From the NCBI GenBank assembly GCA_014377785.1, contig JACMOZ010000163.1:1-54951 (forward strand): a stretch of 54,951 nucleotides of DNA. Reading direction: 5' to 3'. Of the stretch, positions 1 through 8,873 are shown one piece after another. Position 1 is the stretch's first letter, and each line of letters starts with the position of its first letter. The position numbers and the translations under genes are program-made. Below the pieces are notes generated by a model. It searched no databases. It was not told the DNA's origin and saw only the letters and a list, made by a program, of their open reading frames with translations. The DNA comes from Aeromicrobium sp. (GTDB lineage Bacteria; Actinomycetota; Actinomycetes; Propionibacteriales; Nocardioidaceae).

Positions 1-649
1 CCTTGGAGTGGCGTGCCATCGCCACAGTGTCCTGGTCATTCTGGCCGCGCTTCATCACCATGTTGCTCTTGCTCGGACCGACGCCAACCTCATGGGCAAC
101 GTCGATGCCATGCAAGACCTTCGCAACGGGGAAGTTCACGTCGTTCATGGCCTTGAAGGTTGCGTCGTCCAGCGAGTCGAGCGAGACGGTCACCCGTTTC
201 AACCCAGCGTCTTTCAACGACTGTGCTTTGACGGCAAGCATCGATCCGTTGGTCGTCAGTGCAATGTCGATTTCACGGCCGTCCGGCGTCTGCAGTGCGG
301 CGAGCATGCCCACCAGCTTCTCGAGCCCCTTGCGCAGCAGCGGTTCGCCACCGGTGAGGCGGATCTTCTCAACCCCGTGTGCGACGGCGATCCTGGCGAG
401 CCGGGTTATCTCCTCGAAGGACAGCAGCTCGGCGCGCTCCATGAAGGTGAAGTCCCTGCCAAAGATCTCTTTCGGCATGCAATAAACGCAGCGAAAGTTG
501 CACCGATCGGTGACCGAAATACGCAGGTCGCGAAGTTGACGGTTCCGAGGGTCAGTCACCACACCGATCGGCGTTTCAATCTTAAGCGGGATTTCTGACA
601 TGTCACGGAAATAGTGAGTCGTGGATTTGAGCTCTTCGGGGTCCCTCAT
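1..649 (-). CDS. moaA: GTP 3',8-cyclase MoaA, N-terminal part (cut by window edge)
   Basis: This is the first enzyme of molybdenum cofactor synthesis, a radical SAM protein that converts GTP to 3',8-cyclo-GTP. The visible 216 residues start at an ATG and carry [13 protein letters not shown], the CxxxCxxC iron-sulfur site typical of MoaA, at about residues 47-59. [11 protein letters not shown] and TTNGSML follow in the expected order. The C-terminal second cluster lies outside the window. A second ATG 16 codons downstream is an alternative start. The gene diverges from the aminotransferase gene that begins at 786. Confidence 0.93.
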   Translation of the reverse strand, partial: MRDPEELKSTTHYFRDMSEIPLKIETPIGVVTDPRNRQLRDLRISVTDRCNFRCVYCMPKEIFGRDFTFMERAELLSFEEITRLARIAVAHGVEKIRLTGGEPLLRKGLEKLVGMLAALQTPDGREIDIALTTNGSMLAVKAQSLKDAGLKRVTVSLDSLDDATFKAMNDVNFPVAKVLHGIDVAHEVGVGPSKSNMVMKRGQNDQDTVAMARHSK

Positions 650-771
650 AACTTCACACTATGCTGGCTCCTGAGGTAACGCGAGGCTTGCCCGGATTTT
701 GAGTGGCGATTCCACCGGCTTCCCAACGCTCGCGTACTCACGACCACAAGGCCCACCTCGAACCGCTGCAC

Positions 772-777
772 TAGTCT
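772..777 (+). promoter_or_regulatory. -10 box of a probable leaderless transcript (aminotransferase)
   Basis: TAGTCT fits the actinobacterial TANNNT -10 pattern and ends 8 nt before the ATG at 786. No purine-rich ribosome binding site lies between them. This spacing recurs before at least six other genes in the window. Confidence 0.45.
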
Positions 778-785
778 TTTTAAAT

Positions 786-1988
786 ATGTCGTCGATCCCG
801 AATCCGCTCGAACAGCTTTCGCTCAAGCAATTGAGAAAACGATCGAGTATGAAATGGAAGGCGTATCCCGAGGACGTGCTGCCCTTGTGGGTGGCCGAAA
901 TGGATGTCATGCCCGCCGAACCCATCGTCCGGGCGATCAAGGACGCCGTCGATCTGGGTGACACCGGCTATCCCTCGGGCACGGCGTATGCCGAAGCGCT
1001 GCAAGTCTTCGCGCACGAGCGCTGGGGTTGGGACGACCTCGCGGTCGAGCGGACGGCAATCGTGCCCGACGTCATGATGGGCATCGTCGAGGTGTTACGA
1101 CTGATCAGCGGTCCGGGCGATGCAGTCGTCGTCAACTGCCCGGTTTATCCGCCGTTCTATTCGTTCGTCGAGCACATGGACCGGCGCATCGTCGAGGCCC
1201 CGCTGGGAGATGACCGGCGCCTCGATCTCGAGGTACTCGGTTCCGCGTTCGAGGAAGCGACGGCCGGCGGGCGATCGGCCGCCTATCTGTTGTGCAGTCC
1301 CCACAATCCGACCGGCACCGTCCATACGCTCGAAGAACTCACAGCGATCGCCACTCTGGCCAACGATCACGGGGTGCGCGTCGTGGCCGATGAGATCCAC
1401 GCGCCGATCATCATGCCTGGCGAAGCGTTCGTTCCCTACCTCAGCGTTCCAGGCGGAGAGAATGCCTTCTCCCTCATGTCTGCCTCGAAGGCCTGGAATC
1501 TCGCTGGGCTCAAGGCGGCACTTGCCATCGCCGGTCCCGAGGCTGCCAAGGACTTGGCCCGTATGCCCGAAGAGGTCAGTCATGGCCCCAGTTATCTCGG
1601 GCTGATCTCCCACACGGCAGCCCTGCGCGAAGGCGGACCGTGGCTCGACGCAGTGCATGAGGGCCTCGACTTCAATCGCCACCTTCTCGCGTCATTGCTG
1701 GCCGAGAACCTGCCGGAGATCGGCTATCAGTTACCCCAAGCCACGTTCCTGGCCTGGCTCGACTGCCGCGCCCTCGGCCTCGACAGCGGTGAGGGTGACA
1801 CCTCCGGGCGAGGGCTCGTGACGTTGAATGCGGGGCCGGCTGCAGTATTCCTGGAAAAGGGCCGGGTCGCCCTCAACACGGGGCTCGCCTTCGGCACCGG
1901 CGGGGCCGGCCACGTCCGCCTCAACATGGCAACGTCAGCCGAAATCATCACCGAAGCCGTTCGACGTATGGTGCGGGCCCTTGACTGA
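786..1988 (+). CDS. MalY/PatB-family PLP-dependent aminotransferase or C-S lyase
   Basis: This is a 400-residue fold-type I PLP enzyme of the MalY/PatB group. Members cleave C-S bonds (cystathionine beta-lyase activity) or transaminate. Visible marks are [18 protein letters not shown] near residues 23-40, which is diagnostic of the group, SPHNPTG at 171-177, ADEIHAP at 201-207, and the PLP lysine in [10 protein letters not shown] (about K235). The reading frame is open upstream to 699. The ATG at 786 was chosen because homologs begin close to the KW motif and a -10 box precedes it. The next gene overlaps its end. Substrate is unknown. Confidence 0.85.
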   Translation: MSSIPNPLEQLSLKQLRKRSSMKWKAYPEDVLPLWVAEMDVMPAEPIVRAIKDAVDLGDTGYPSGTAYAEALQVFAHERWGWDDLAVERTAIVPDVMMGIVEVLRLISGPGDAVVVNCPVYPPFYSFVEHMDRRIVEAPLGDDRRLDLEVLGSAFEEATAGGRSAAYLLCSPHNPTGTVHTLEELTAIATLANDHGVRVVADEIHAPIIMPGEAFVPYLSVPGGENAFSLMSASKAWNLAGLKAALAIAGPEAAKDLARMPEEVSHGPSYLGLISHTAALREGGPWLDAVHEGLDFNRHLLASLLAENLPEIGYQLPQATFLAWLDCRALGLDSGEGDTSGRGLVTLNAGPAAVFLEKGRVALNTGLAFGTGGAGHVRLNMATSAEIITEAVRRMVRALD

Positions 1989-2502
1989 CCCGTATCCGGT
2001 CGTGCTGCGAGAGTTCACTCCCGCCGATGCACCTTTTCTCCTCGGATGGATCGCCGGACCGGGCGAGCTCCTGACGTGGGCCGGCCCGACTTTTAACTGG
2101 CCCCTCGACGATCGCCAGCTGCAGGCATACGTCGATGAAACAGCCAAGGGTGCCCGTCGGACCTGGACTGCCGCCGATCCGACAACCTATGAGCCCCTGG
2201 GTCATGCCTCACTCCGACTGAGCGGCGACGGGACCGCGCGACTGGGCCGTGTCCTCGTCGCCCCTCAAGCTCGCGGCCGTGGCATCGCTTCGATGATGCT
2301 CCCCGAAATCCTCGCGCACGCCTTCGGTCCGCTCGGATTGTTGAGTCTGAACTTGGGCGTGTATGAGCACAACGCCGGCGCCCTCGGCATCTACGAACGA
2401 CTCGGCTTCACGACCTATGAGGTGTTGAAGGACGTCGAGCATGTCGATGGGGTTCCGTGGACTGCCCTGCAGATGAGATTGTCGTCGAAAGACTGGCGAT
2501 GA
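1981..2502 (+). CDS. GNAT-family N-acetyltransferase
   Basis: This 173-residue acetyltransferase shows the acetyl-CoA binding motif [20 protein letters not shown] and the C-terminal [17 protein letters not shown], both characteristic of GNAT proteins. The substrate cannot be read from sequence. The start is uncertain: I chose TTG at 1981, which overlaps the preceding stop codon by 8 nt and suggests translational coupling, because no ATG is available nearby. GTG at 2002 is the alternative. Its 3' end overlaps the next gene by ATGA. Confidence 0.75.
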   Translation: MTDPYPVVLREFTPADAPFLLGWIAGPGELLTWAGPTFNWPLDDRQLQAYVDETAKGARRTWTAADPTTYEPLGHASLRLSGDGTARLGRVLVAPQARGRGIASMMLPEILAHAFGPLGLLSLNLGVYEHNAGALGIYERLGFTTYEVLKDVEHVDGVPWTALQMRLSSKDWR

Positions 2503-2873
2503 CCGATGATGGGTTCATGACCATCAGCGCGGCGCAAGCAGACTCCTTTTACACGGAGGTCCTCCAGAACGACGAAGTCTGGACGATCCAGGACCCGGAG
2601 GGAATTCCCTCGCCGCTGAATGCCGAAGGTGTTCGGGCGATGCCGTTCTGGTCACTGCGAGATCGCGCAGAGGACGCGGTCTCCAATACATCGGCCTATA
2701 CCGACTTCAACATCGTCGCCGTACCGCTGCAGGAGTGGCGATCGGCGTGGCTGGCCGGAATGCGCGACGACGGGATGCTGGTCGGAATCAACTGGACCGG
2801 CGGCAATGCGACCGGTGACGACCTCGACCCAGAGGAAGTAGAGCGCAGCCTCGATTCCCGCGAGTTCTCCTGA
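2499..2873 (+). CDS. DUF2750 domain protein
   Basis: This is a small acidic cytoplasmic protein of 124 residues. The stretch from AAQADSFYTEVLQ through PFWSLRDRAED matches my memory of the DUF2750 family, whose function is unknown. The ATG at 2499 overlaps the upstream stop (ATGA), which places it in one transcript with the GNAT gene and the aminotransferase. No signal peptide or membrane segment is visible. Confidence 0.65.
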   Translation: MTDDGFMTISAAQADSFYTEVLQNDEVWTIQDPEGIPSPLNAEGVRAMPFWSLRDRAEDAVSNTSAYTDFNIVAVPLQEWRSAWLAGMRDDGMLVGINWTGGNATGDDLDPEEVERSLDSREFS

Positions 2874-3065
2874 GCTAAGTGCGTCCGCGTCGATCGGCAC
2901 GACACGACCGCTTATCGGCGGCGCGAATGCTTTGGTGGTTTCGGGCATTGCACGAAGTTCCAGAGCAAAACCGAACTGGTTGGCGGCCGCCGAAGCAGAA
3001 ACTTGGTGGCCCAGATTAAGCGAAAAATCCACAGATTTGAGCGGAGTTCCCGGATATTTGGGAGG

Positions 3066-3071
3066 TACTGT
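3066..3071 (+). promoter_or_regulatory. -10 box of a probable leaderless transcript (DUF1801 gene)
   Basis: TACTGT ends 6 nt before the ATG at 3078. The 204-bp gap before it (2874-3077) shows no gene or repeat that I can recognise. Confidence 0.45.
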
Positions 3072-3077
3072 ACCCCC

Positions 3078-3437
3078 ATGACGCCCACGCTCGAGGTCGA
3101 CGACTATCTGGCCGCGATACTTCCAGAACGGCAGCCCGCGCTGGAGGCCCTGCGCGAAGCCTGCCTCAAGTTCCTGCCCGGTTTCAGCGAGAGCCTTCGC
3201 TACGGTGTCCCCTCGTACGAGCGCGACGATCAAGTCGAAATCGCATTTGCCAGCCAGGAGAAATATATCTCCCTCTATGTGTTGCGCACCGATGTCACCA
3301 ACGTCCACCAGCCGCGACTCGAAGGCCTCAGCCTCGGCGAGGGATGCATCCGCTATCAACACCCGGCCGAAATCGACATGGACGTGGTCCATTCCATCCT
3401 TAAAATGAACGCTTTGGCCTCCGGCGAGATCTGTTAG
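3078..3437 (+). CDS. DUF1801 (YdhG-like) protein
   Basis: This 119-residue protein matches the DUF1801 / YdhG-like fold, with VDDYLAAILPERQPALEALRE at the start and a central SLRYGVPSYER corresponding to the family's conserved G-x-P-x-Y/F element. Biochemical role is unknown. The frame is open upstream to 3003, but ATG 3078 is preferred because a -10 box lies 6 nt upstream and the family starts there. It reads towards the CBS-protein gene and has its own promoter. Confidence 0.7.
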   Translation: MTPTLEVDDYLAAILPERQPALEALREACLKFLPGFSESLRYGVPSYERDDQVEIAFASQEKYISLYVLRTDVTNVHQPRLEGLSLGEGCIRYQHPAEIDMDVVHSILKMNALASGEIC

Positions 3438-3464
3438 TTCCCACAGGTCAGCCGGTCCGACCGG

Positions 3465-3470
3465 TAGGGT
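3465..3470 (+). promoter_or_regulatory. -10 box of a probable leaderless transcript (CBS protein)
   Basis: TAGGGT ends 6 nt before GTG 3477. A TTG directly after the box (3471) is also in frame, but the 6-nt spacing seen elsewhere in the window favours the GTG. Confidence 0.5.
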
Positions 3471-3476
3471 TTGAGC

Positions 3477-4730
3477 GTGAGCGCAACGCCCAATCGTATC
3501 TTTCTGTCCCGACTGATCGGGCAGGAAGTTTTCGACCCCGCCGGCGATCAGGTCGGCAAGCTTCGCGACATCGTTGTTGCGGTCCGTTCGGCCAAGCAGC
3601 GTCCTCGCGTACTCGGTGTCGTCGTCGAAGTTCTGGGCCGCCGCCGAGTGTTCCTGCCGATGACCCGGGTGACTTCACTCGATTCGGGACAAATCATCAC
3701 GACCGGCGTGCTCAACGTTCGCCGCTTCGAGAAGCGCAGCACCGAAACATTGGTCCTCCACGAACTCCTCGACCGCACCGTTTCGCTCCCCGATGGCATC
3801 AGTGGCACCGTGTATGACGTCGCGATGGAACAGGACCCCCGCAAAGACTGGGCAATCAGCCAGGTGGCCGTCCACGAAACCGGCAAGCGTTTCGGCCGCC
3901 GCGGGCCCAATCACGTCGTGGCCTGGCAAGACGTCAATGGCCTGACGTCGGAGGAAGCGAGCCAGGGCGCGACCCATCTTCTCGCCACGATGGACGAAAT
4001 GCGACCCGCCGACCTTGCGAATGCTTTGCGAGACCTCACCCACAAACGTCGTATGGAGATCGTTGCCGAACTCGGTGACGAGCGCCTCGCCGACGTCCTC
4101 GAAGAACTCCCCGAGAAGTCTCAGGTCGAAATCCTCGGCGTCCTCGACCCCGAACGCGCCGCCGACGTCCACGAAGAAATGAATCCCGATGACGCGGCCG
4201 ACCTCATCGGCGAACTACCTGCGGGCACCGCCGAACAACTTCTCGCCCTGATGGAGCCCGAAGACGCCGAAGACGTCCGCCGGTTGCTCATTTATGAGGA
4301 GCGCACGGCCGGCGGCATGATGACCACCGAACCCGTCATCCTTCCGCCCGATGCCACTCTTGCCGAGGCTTTGGCCCGTGTCCGCGAACCCGAACTCAGC
4401 CCTGCCCTCGCCGCGATGGTTTATGTCTGCCGCCCGCCGGTCGAGACCCCGACCGGCCGATTCCTCGGCGTCGTGCATTTTCAGGCGCTCCTGCGCGATC
4501 CACCCTCGACTCTCGTCGGTGGGATCGTCGACAACGACATCGACTGGCCCCGTCCCGATTCCTCGCTCGAACAGGTCGCCAGCCTGCTGGCCGCCTACGA
4601 CCTCGTGGCCTTGCCCGTCGTGGACGAAAACTCCCACCTTGTCGGCGTGGTGACCATCGACGACGTCCTCGACCACTTGCTGCCCGAAGACTGGCGCGAG
4701 AGCGATGCAGAAGGAGCCGTTCATGGCTGA
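3477..4730 (+). CDS. Soluble PRC-barrel / MgtE-N / CBS-domain protein
   Basis: This 417-residue cytoplasmic protein has an N-terminal PRC-barrel-like region (about 5-85), an MgtE N-terminal superhelical domain (about 165-285, with LADVLEELPEKSQVEILGVLD and MNPDDAADLIGELP), and a pair of CBS domains (about 290-405). It resembles the magnesium-sensing half of MgtE but has no transmembrane transport domain, so it is probably a regulator or sensor rather than a channel. It corresponds in context to M. tuberculosis Rv1232c. Its stop codon overlaps the start of the DUF1003 gene. Confidence 0.8.
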   Translation: MSATPNRIFLSRLIGQEVFDPAGDQVGKLRDIVVAVRSAKQRPRVLGVVVEVLGRRRVFLPMTRVTSLDSGQIITTGVLNVRRFEKRSTETLVLHELLDRTVSLPDGISGTVYDVAMEQDPRKDWAISQVAVHETGKRFGRRGPNHVVAWQDVNGLTSEEASQGATHLLATMDEMRPADLANALRDLTHKRRMEIVAELGDERLADVLEELPEKSQVEILGVLDPERAADVHEEMNPDDAADLIGELPAGTAEQLLALMEPEDAEDVRRLLIYEERTAGGMMTTEPVILPPDATLAEALARVREPELSPALAAMVYVCRPPVETPTGRFLGVVHFQALLRDPPSTLVGGIVDNDIDWPRPDSSLEQVASLLAAYDLVALPVVDENSHLVGVVTIDDVLDHLLPEDWRESDAEGAVHG

Positions 4731-5247
4731 ACGGCCTCGCCTCGACCAGCCTCGCGCCCTCCCCCGAAGCTTTGTCGCCCGCAATCTCGGTCGCCGTACC
4801 CGCGAACCCGATCCGGAGCGCTTCGGCCGGTTCGCCGAAAAGTTCGCGCGGTTCATGGGGACGGCGCGGTTCCTTACCTACATGACAGTGTTCGTCCTTG
4901 TCTGGATCGTGTGGAATGTGCCTTTCGGCCCGGAACGATCGCGTTGGGACGAATATCCCTTCATCTTCCTGACCTTGATCCTGTCGCTGCAGGCCTCGTA
5001 TGCGGCGCCGCTCATACTGCTCGCGCAAAACCGTCAGGAAGCGCGCGACCGCGTCACGCAGGAACAAGACCGGGACGCCAACACCCAAAGCCACGCCGAC
5101 ATGGAGTTTTTGGCGCGCGAAGTCGCCAGCTTGAGGCTCGGACTGGGCGAAGTCGCGACACGCGATTTCCTCCGCTCAGAATTGCGCGGATTGCTCGGCG
5201 ATCTCGAGGAGAAGTCCGCCGAGTCCGAATCGGACCAGTTGCACTGA
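4723..5247 (+). CDS. DUF1003 membrane protein
   Basis: This 174-residue protein has two predicted transmembrane segments (about 50-66 and 77-100) separated by a short loop (WNVPFGPERSRWDEYPF), the layout of DUF1003 proteins. A charged, probably coiled-coil tail follows. The ATG at 4723 has AAGGAG 7 nt upstream, within the end of the previous gene, and the two genes overlap by 8 nt, so translational coupling is likely. Function of the family is unknown; the fixed pairing with the MgtE-N/CBS protein suggests a shared role. Confidence 0.8.
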   Translation: MAERPRLDQPRALPRSFVARNLGRRTREPDPERFGRFAEKFARFMGTARFLTYMTVFVLVWIVWNVPFGPERSRWDEYPFIFLTLILSLQASYAAPLILLAQNRQEARDRVTQEQDRDANTQSHADMEFLAREVASLRLGLGEVATRDFLRSELRGLLGDLEEKSAESESDQLH

Positions 5248-5280
5248 CCAGGCACACCCGCTGGGCCTCGATCGACCACG

Positions 5281-5286
5281 TACCAT
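5281..5286 (+). promoter_or_regulatory. -10 box of a probable leaderless transcript (mrp)
   Basis: TACCAT ends 6 nt before the mrp ATG at 5293. Confidence 0.4.
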
Positions 5287-5292
5287 GAGCAC

Positions 5293-6435
5293 ATGGCAGT
5301 CGTGACCGAAGAACAAATCCTCGAAGCACTCAAAAGCGTCAATGATCCCGAGATCAAACGTCCCATCACCGAGCTCGGCATGGTCGATGGCATCACGATC
5401 GATGGCAACGACATCACCGTTCGGCTGTTGCTGACCGTTTCGGGTTGCCCGCTCAAGGACACCCTCAACCGTGACATCACCGCCGCCGTGGCAACCGTCG
5501 CACCGGCCAGTGTCGTCAAGGTCGACATGGGCGTCATGACCGATGAACAGCGCAAGAGCATGCAAGAGATGCTTCGTGGCGGCCGTACCGAACGCGACAT
5601 CCCCTTCGCCCAACCCGGCTCACTCACCAAGGTCTATGCGATCGCCTCCGGCAAGGGCGGCGTCGGCAAGTCCACGGTGACCGTCAACCTCGCACTCGCG
5701 ATGGCCCAAAGCGGACTCAAGGTCGGCATCATCGATGCCGACATCTATGGCCACTCGATCCCCGACATGCTCGGCGAGGGAGACGCCCGCCCCACGCAGG
5801 TCGAAGACATGATCATGCCGGTCCCAGTCAAGGGCATGAAGGTCATCAGCGTCGGCATGCTCAAGCCCCGCAAGGACCAGGTCGTCGCCTGGCGCGGACC
5901 GATGCTCGACCGTGCACTCGTCCAGATGCTCAGCGACGTCTACTGGGGCGACCTCGACGTACTGCTCCTTGACCTCCCGCCGGGCACCGGCGACATCGCC
6001 ATCAGTCTCGGCCAGCACCTACCGAACGCCGAAGTCATAGTCGTGACGACTCCGCAGGCGGCGGCCGCGACCGTCGCCGAGCGAGCCGGCACGATGGCCT
6101 CGATGATGCACCAGCGTGTCGTGGGCGTCATCGAAAACATGTCCTACCTGCAGCTCCCCGGCAGCGACGAACGCCACGAAATCTTCGGTTCCGGCGGTGC
6201 CGAAAAAGTGGCCACCGCACTCAGTGTGAAGTTCGGTTACGAGGTGCCGGTCCTCGCCCAGATCCCGCTCGACCAGCAACTGCGCATCGGCGGCGACGAT
6301 GGCATCCCGATAATCGAGTCAGAACCCGATTCGATCGCTGCCAAGGAGCTCCAGGGCGTTGCCGACAAGCTCAGCGGCCGTTCGCGTGGACTTGCCGGAA
6401 TGCAGCTCGGTCTCGCACCGGCCGGCCGGCTCTAG
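5293..6435 (+). CDS. mrp: Mrp/ApbC family iron-sulfur cluster carrier ATPase
   Basis: Mrp/NBP35 proteins carry and transfer Fe-S clusters to target proteins in the cytoplasm. This 380-residue protein begins with a MIP18 (DUF59) domain (about 1-90, with GCPLKD) and continues with the P-loop ATPase domain. The deviant Walker A is ASGKGGVGKST at about 116-126, followed by DADIYGHSIPDML and LLLDLPPGTGD. I do not see the C-terminal CxxC pair of many Mrp proteins; this region has a serine-rich MSYLQLPGSDERHEIFGSGG instead. It sits between DUF1003 and tatB as in mycobacteria. Confidence 0.92.
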   Translation: MAVVTEEQILEALKSVNDPEIKRPITELGMVDGITIDGNDITVRLLLTVSGCPLKDTLNRDITAAVATVAPASVVKVDMGVMTDEQRKSMQEMLRGGRTERDIPFAQPGSLTKVYAIASGKGGVGKSTVTVNLALAMAQSGLKVGIIDADIYGHSIPDMLGEGDARPTQVEDMIMPVPVKGMKVISVGMLKPRKDQVVAWRGPMLDRALVQMLSDVYWGDLDVLLLDLPPGTGDIAISLGQHLPNAEVIVVTTPQAAAATVAERAGTMASMMHQRVVGVIENMSYLQLPGSDERHEIFGSGGAEKVATALSVKFGYEVPVLAQIPLDQQLRIGGDDGIPIIESEPDSIAAKELQGVADKLSGRSRGLAGMQLGLAPAGRL

Positions 6436-6438
6436 GTT
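6433..6438 (+). promoter_or_regulatory. -10 box of a probable leaderless transcript (tatB)
   Basis: TAGGTT ends 5 nt before the tatB ATG at 6444. Its TAG is the stop codon of mrp, so the promoter overlaps the end of the upstream gene. Confidence 0.45.
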
Positions 6439-6443
6439 CAGCC

Positions 6444-6776
6444 ATGTTCGGCATGGGCTGGCCCGAATTGTTCGTCATCGGGGTCGTCGCCATGCTCGTT
6501 TTCGGTCCGGACAAACTTCCCGACTTGGCCCGTCAGGCCGGCCGCTTCGTCCGCACGATCAAGCAGATGGCCGAAAACGCCAAGGACGATCTCGGTCGCG
6601 AAATGGGTCAGGACTTCTCCGGATTCAATCTGCGCGACCTCGATCCGCGTGAAGTTGTGCGCCGCAGTCTCCTCGACGACGACGAGCCTGCCAAGAATCA
6701 AGCGGCTCGAAAGGCTATCACCCAAAAGCCACTCGGACTCGGTGAAACCCCACCGTTTGACAGCGAATCCACCTGA
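6444..6776 (+). CDS. tatB: Sec-independent (Tat) translocase protein TatB
   Basis: TatB pairs with TatC to recognise twin-arginine signal peptides at the membrane. This 110-residue protein has one N-terminal membrane helix (about 4-23), the hinge VFGPDKLPDLARQAGR, and an amphipathic cytoplasmic helix with QMAENAKDDL, followed by a variable tail. The sigE - rseA - tatB - mrp neighbourhood supports TatB rather than TatA. Its stop codon lies in the first of three 13-bp tandem units (6768-6806), so the tail end was duplicated. Confidence 0.88.
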   Translation: MFGMGWPELFVIGVVAMLVFGPDKLPDLARQAGRFVRTIKQMAENAKDDLGREMGQDFSGFNLRDLDPREVVRRSLLDDDEPAKNQAARKAITQKPLGLGETPPFDSEST

Positions 6777-6806
6777 ACAATCCACCTGAACAATGCGCCT
6801 GAACTA
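6768..6806 (+). repeat. Three tandem 13-bp units spanning the tatB stop codon
   Basis: Units TCCACCTGAACAA (6768-6780), TCCACCTGAACAA (6781-6793) and a diverged TGCGCCTGAACTA (6794-6806) follow each other directly. Each contains TGA; the first TGA is the tatB stop. Confidence 0.9.
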
Positions 6807-6825
6807 CTGCCCAGAGGGAGCAACG

Positions 6826-7992
6826 ATGACCGCCTCGCCCATGCCCACGCAGCCTGCTCAACAGTTGACGCTCGGCGTCATAGGAACGTCCAGCAAGCCG
6901 GACGAAAAGCGGCTCCCGATCCACCCCAGGCACCTCGACCGAATCGATCCCGAGCGGCGCAAGTCGATAATCCTCGAACAGGGTTATGGCGACGCCTTCG
7001 GCTTTTCGGACCAGCACCTGGATTCCCTCGTTGGTCGCATTTGCCCGCGCGGACAACTCATCGCCGAGGCCGATGTGATCCTGCTGCCCAAACCTCAGGC
7101 CGAAGATCTCGCCGATTTGCGTGACGGTCAGGTGCTGTGGGGTTGGCCGCACTGCGTCCAGGACCGCGCGCTCACTCAACACGCCATCGACAAACGCCTC
7201 ACGCTGATCGCGTTCGAGGCCATGAACCATTGGGCCAGCGACAACAGCTTCGGTTTGCACGTCTTTCACATGAACAATGAACTCGCCGGCTACTGCTCGG
7301 TGCTGCACGCACTCCAGCTGGCCGGCACGTCCGGCGACTACGGTCGGCAGCTCAGCGCTGTCGTCATCGGTTTCGGGGCGACTGCCCGCGGCGCCGTCAC
7401 CGCCCTCAACGCCCACGGGATCCATGACGTCAAGGTCCTGACCCACCGCGGAATCGCTGCGGTGGGCTCCCCCATCCACTCGGTGCGAATCGTCCAATTC
7501 GATAACGACGACAACACCCCCTTCCTCAGCCAAGTCATCACCAATCGCGGACGAGTACCGCTTGCGCCGTTCCTCGCCGAGAACGACATCGTCGTCAACT
7601 GCACGCTGCAGGACCCCAATGCCCCGCTGACCTATCTGCGCACCGAGGACCTCGGCGCGTTCCGGCCCGGCAGCCTCATCGTCGATGTGTCGTGCGACGA
7701 AGGTATGGGGTTCAGCTGGGCACGACCGACGTCATTTGCCGAACCGATGTTCGAGGTGGGTGACCACATCCGATATTACGCCGTCGACCACAGTCCCTCC
7801 TACCTTTGGGACTCGGCGACGTGGGAAATCAGCGAAGCACTCATACCGTTCATCCCCACCGTGATGGACGGGCCGCCGGCCTGGGATCTGGACGAACCGA
7901 TCCGCCGCGCGATCGAAATCCGCAACGGCCACATCCAGAACCTGGACATCGTGGAGTTCCAGAATCGATCGGCCGCCTACCCTCACGACTGA
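6826..7992 (+). CDS. Alanine dehydrogenase-like / N5-(carboxyethyl)ornithine synthase family protein
   Basis: This 388-residue NAD(P)-dependent protein belongs to the alanine dehydrogenase / transhydrogenase superfamily. It opens with LGVIGTSSKPDEKRLPIHPRH and carries the Rossmann motif VVIGFGATARGAVTAL, then PFLAENDIVVNC and the late segment DHSPSYLWDSATWEIS, which is familiar from N5-(carboxyethyl)ornithine synthases. Those enzymes reductively join pyruvate to ornithine; activity here is inferred only. ATG 6826 has GAGGGAG upstream. It lies between tatB and the convergent rseA, where M. tuberculosis has the protease gene htrA. Confidence 0.7.
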   Translation: MTASPMPTQPAQQLTLGVIGTSSKPDEKRLPIHPRHLDRIDPERRKSIILEQGYGDAFGFSDQHLDSLVGRICPRGQLIAEADVILLPKPQAEDLADLRDGQVLWGWPHCVQDRALTQHAIDKRLTLIAFEAMNHWASDNSFGLHVFHMNNELAGYCSVLHALQLAGTSGDYGRQLSAVVIGFGATARGAVTALNAHGIHDVKVLTHRGIAAVGSPIHSVRIVQFDNDDNTPFLSQVITNRGRVPLAPFLAENDIVVNCTLQDPNAPLTYLRTEDLGAFRPGSLIVDVSCDEGMGFSWARPTSFAEPMFEVGDHIRYYAVDHSPSYLWDSATWEISEALIPFIPTVMDGPPAWDLDEPIRRAIEIRNGHIQNLDIVEFQNRSAAYPHD

Positions 7993-8019
7993 GCCCGCAC
8001 GAATGGCGCTGATTGTGTG

Positions 8020-8037
8020 CCCGGCTAAGTAGCCGGG
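8020..8037. terminator. Hairpin at the rseA stop codon, between convergent genes
   Basis: CCCGGCTA-AG-TAGCCGGG is a perfect 8-bp inverted repeat that contains the rseA stop codon. It lies 28 nt after the stop of the convergent gene. No T-run follows on either strand, so it is at best a U-less bidirectional terminator. Confidence 0.5.
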
Positions 8038-8870
8038 GAGATCCAGGTCGTCATACGGTCGAGGCCGTTGCCGATGCGCTGCGCGGGTCCCCCGTCGGGT
8101 CCGCGGGTAGGCAACTCGGCGAGAGCGGCGGCAATGTGTTTGCTCCCAGCATCGGTGACGATGGTGAAGACGACCCCGTCGTAGTCCCACGTCACGATCG
8201 TGGGAATGCCGTCGCGGACCCAGACGTCGGCGTTATTGATGGTGCGATTGTCGAAGCCGAGCAAGCCTTCGGTGTCGAGCACACCGTTCTGCTCGAAGAG
8301 TTTGAGCTTGTGCGTCGCGCTCGCATACGTCAACGCGATGGTCTGGCCGTTGTCGCGCCATTCGGCATCGATCCGATGCAAATCAACGGCGAGCGTGGCA
8401 CGGCACGGCCAGCCGGAGTGGTCGAGATCACTCATCGCCGCGGGACTCAGCGAGGACTTGGCCTGGATCGTCGTGGCTCCGAAGAAATCAGCGGCGTAGT
8501 GGTTCGAGGTCGGCGTGACGCTGTCGCCGACTTGTTCGCGAACCCCGCCAACGCCATAGGCGACGACGGCAACCGTGAGAGACGCGCCGATGATGGCGAC
8601 GCCGAAACGCGCCGGCCTCGAGTGACGCAACCGCGACCACAACGAATCCCGCGAGATATTGGCGCGCGGCAATCCGTTGAGGGCGGCGAGGAATTCCGGC
8701 GACAGTGCCGGGCCCGACACTGTGCTCATCCGCGACTTAAGTGCTTCTTGCTGGCGTACCGCATGACGGCACTCGTCGCAGCCCTCGAGGTGCGCGCATG
8801 CCGCTTTCAAGGATTTTGAGGACAATTGTCCATCCACGAAGGCAGCAACATCGACACCTAGATGAGCCAC
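8025..8870 (-). CDS. rseA: Anti-sigma factor RseA (zinc-associated, membrane-bound)
   Basis: This protein sequesters SigE until envelope stress triggers its inactivation. The 281 residues have a cytoplasmic zinc-associated anti-sigma motif H27-x3-C31-x2-C34, one transmembrane helix (about 89-109), and an extracytoplasmic domain of about 170 residues. The latter, with DHSGWPCRATLAVD and ALTYASATHKLKLFEQNG, looks like a MucB/RseB-type lipid-sensing region. It starts 3 nt after the sigE stop, so both are made from one message. Its large outer domain is longer than I would expect for the mycobacterial protein. Confidence 0.8.
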   Translation of the reverse strand: MAHLGVDVAAFVDGQLSSKSLKAACAHLEGCDECRHAVRQQEALKSRMSTVSGPALSPEFLAALNGLPRANISRDSLWSRLRHSRPARFGVAIIGASLTVAVVAYGVGGVREQVGDSVTPTSNHYAADFFGATTIQAKSSLSPAAMSDLDHSGWPCRATLAVDLHRIDAEWRDNGQTIALTYASATHKLKLFEQNGVLDTEGLLGFDNRTINNADVWVRDGIPTIVTWDYDGVVFTIVTDAGSKHIAAALAELPTRGPDGGPAQRIGNGLDRMTTWISPAT

Positions 8871-8873
8871 GCT

